DNA of 64,000 nt from Lepidodermella squamata (taxonomy: Eukaryota; Gastrotricha), in the NCBI GenBank assembly GCA_047495785.1, contig JBLDXI010000028.1, forward strand, positions 930,001 to 994,000, given 5' to 3'. The notes beneath the pieces are model-generated. The model ran no database searches, was not told the DNA's origin, and was given only the letters and a program-made list of their open reading frames with translations. Shown in pieces: positions 62,201-64,000 of the stretch (the stretch's first letter is position 1; each line of letters begins with the position of its first letter). The translations under genes were made by a program, and so were the position numbers.

Positions 62201-64000
62201 CGTCTAAAAATGTGTACATTGCTCTCATTGATTTTTCAGTAAAATAATGACTGCCTACATTTCCGCGTTTACTTTTTATTTTACCTGTCATTCCGATTCG
62301 TCCATTCTATTTTATATGTTTCATAGTGGATTAGCATTTCCATAATTTCCTCAGGCCATAAGATCAGGAATCGACTAAATTTTAAACATTTCCCTCTTAA
62401 CTACCGTACTGCCCGGAACAAAAACCATGACATTTGTTTTTTTCAAACGCTGATGAACCCCTGACATTTATTTATTTTAGTAACTTGCCTGGGTACCAAA
62501 ATGGCATATATTTTCCTGAGATTCTAAGTATTTTGACCCAAAAAATTGGTCGCTGACCTTTCTATAAGCCAAGAGTAGAAATTATCTCCATTCAGAATGG
62601 CTATAATGACCTCATTAGTGATCTTCAGTATAGTCCCTGCAATTGACCTGACATTTATTTCGGGCCTGACATTTATTATTTCGAACGACCTCTAACCTCT
62701 GACATTTATTTGAGGCTGGCTTTTTTTTTCGGGCAGTACGGTATACTCTCTTCAGTAGCATTACTTACAAGGCACCCTTTATTGTGTGTACATTGCTGAT
62801 ATCATCATGAAATGTTATAATCCCGATTCCTCATTCCCACTATCAGATACAAGCTACGAGATTTAGTTATTTGAACAAATAAACTGAGAAATCGGTGTTT
62901 TAAACTGAGAAATGGGCACACCGGAAATCTAGTGACATTTCAGTCCCATCAACTGAATAGACCACGCAGTAGGTAATCTCTGCTTTGCATTCAAGGTGCA
63001 TACTCGCATTTTAAAAGCCTAATCGGATTATAATTGTTGGGGCTTACCGGTGTGGCCGAGCCTTTCGATTGGCTCCACAACTGCAGTTTGACTTCGTGTT
63101 TACCGAGCACGGACGCGATGCGGTCAGCGCGTGACGCGAATTCGACGACGAAGCGGCTGAACGAGAGCGGCACGGGCACGCCGGCGGTAATCAGCTCAAC
63201 CGGCGGCTGAGTCGTAAGTGACGTCGGCTCGCCTTCCGCTGTCAGGAACAGCCCGCACGAGCAGCACAGGGTGACACTTGACAGCGCTTGCGCGCCCTCG
63301 GCTAGCGTAACTGACCCGAGTTCAACTGCGAGTTCAAAGTGCGACAGGTTCGACTGCTTACGCAGCGCTTGAGCAATAGGCGCGGCGGGCGAAGGACTTT
63401 TCACATTACTATAATTGCTACAGAAAAAAAATTAAATAAAAAAATCGAAGATTCAAATCGAAAATTATTTACCTGTTATTCAAATCACTCTTTTGCGTCT
63501 CCATCTGAGCAGGTGTTTTCCTCATTACCGGTGATGCCGAGGCACTACCCGACGTAAGCGGTGCGTCGAGTTTAAACGAAATTGTCAGACCAACAACAGG
63601 CTGCAGATCATTAGGCAGATGAGACAATTTGGTCTGAGTGTCCTTGGGCGGATTTAAGCGGTAGAGTCTGTCGACAACAACCGGCCTTGTTTCCAGCTCG
63701 TGAATATTTGATGGCAATATATCGGTCAGGCATAGTTGCGCTGTTCCTATAGGAACGGCGAGGTCGACACAATACAGGCCAACTTGAAACGGAGGTTGTT
63801 TGTTGAAGTAATGGCGTATTGCTTCCAGGCTGCTTCGAACGCGCACCGAAGTGCGCTCCGGAAGAAAATTAGCTTCTTGAATGTTACTGAAATGCTCCGT
63901 TGCAATATTACAACCGAAAAGGTTATATAAAAAGAAGAATCGTCGACCGGGAGCTAAGAAGTCTGTAACTTGGTCTGGAGGCATAAGAGATAGCAGATGC
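59284..64000 (-). CDS. CEP120: centrosomal protein CEP120 (5' end outside window)
   Basis: Visible exons in phase: 63473-64000 (open at the edge), 63048-63417, 61326-61738, 60892-61272, 59284-59974; about 794 residues of an expected roughly 1,000. The first exon has the C2-type CEP120 block (FFFLYNLFGCNIATEHF, PERTSVRVRSSLEAIRHY). The next two carry another C2-like domain (LQLWSQSKGS, ITESVPLILAGE). A long coiled coil follows (EHMKEMAEEWQRRD, KLHYKQQWGHALRELA, RLRYLAEEEKKLL), and the C-terminal signature ITRLIEERDTLLRTGVYSPD is close to vertebrate CEP120. CEP120 binds tubulin and promotes procentriole elongation. The N-terminal C2 domain lies beyond the window. The 61.7-63.0 kb intron contains an inverted-repeat element. 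Poly(A) signal on the minus strand near 59146-59151. Confidence 0.93.
62402..62743. mobile_element. 342-bp non-autonomous inverted-repeat element (MITE-like)
   Basis: The ends are perfect inverted repeats of 14 bp: TACCGTACTGCCCG at 62402-62415 and CGGGCAGTACGGTA at 62730-62743. The outermost TA on each side could be a TA target duplication, as for Tc1/mariner-type elements, leaving 12-bp repeats. There is no coding capacity. Inside are four copies of TGACATTTATT (62462, 62649, 62667, 62700). It lies wholly within a CEP120 intron. Confidence 0.7.

Noticed and set aside
1-64000. tRNA, rRNA or CRISPR features
   Set aside because: No tRNA T-loop with a matching cloverleaf, no rRNA-like block and no spaced direct repeats were found by reading.

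Overview
The window is a stretch of animal nuclear genome. All multi-exon genes use GT-AG introns, many only 40-60 nt long with a T-rich acceptor (TTTTCAG, TTTTTAG). Non-coding DNA is AT-rich. One same-strand gene pair (CCDC12 then GCP6) is about 110 nt apart with a T-rich acceptor between them, which looks like a trans-spliced operon. This architecture is most like a nematode or another trans-splicing ecdysozoan such as a tardigrade. However, a four-PDZ Scribble, a CEP120 and a GCP6 are present, and these do not match my knowledge of Caenorhabditis. I therefore favour an early-branching nematode or a related phylum and leave the species open. I assembled exons by hand from splice sites and checked every junction for reading phase. 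All major models close in frame.

Layout. 1-5.2 kb: two tandem SLC46-type MFS transporters (the first cut by the window edge) flank an unrecognised multi-pass membrane protein, all on the minus strand. 6.3-11 kb (+): the spliceosome factor CCDC12 and gamma-tubulin complex component 6. 11-13.5 kb (-): a 12-exon gene of unknown function whose 3' end overlaps that of GCP6. 14.5-21.8 kb (-): two tandem, clearly duplicated genes for secreted proteins with two C-type-lectin domains, a Thr/Ser mucin tract, DUF4215-like Cys-rich repeats and a C-terminal von Willebrand A-like domain. 23-39.6 kb (-): scribble, 12 exons and about 2,587 residues. 39.9-41.6 kb (-): a 57-residue STMP1-like protein and a tentative small gene.

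41.9-46.7 kb (+): two tandem Cid1/GLD-2-type nucleotidyltransferases, the second with a probable antisense gene in a large intron. 47.2-47.9 kb (-): a small two-TM protein. 49.6-55 kb (-): an ACSBG-type acyl-CoA synthetase. 57.2-58.2 kb (-): an intronless ankyrin-repeat protein. 58.8 kb (+): a two-finger C2H2 protein. 59.3-64 kb (-): CEP120, running off the right edge, with a 342-bp inverted-repeat element in one intron.

The genes form no single pathway. Two recurrent themes are centrosome and microtubule nucleation (GCP6, CEP120) and recent tandem duplication (SLC46, lectin-mucin and nucleotidyltransferase pairs). The most unusual locus is the lectin-mucin-DUF4215-VWA pair.
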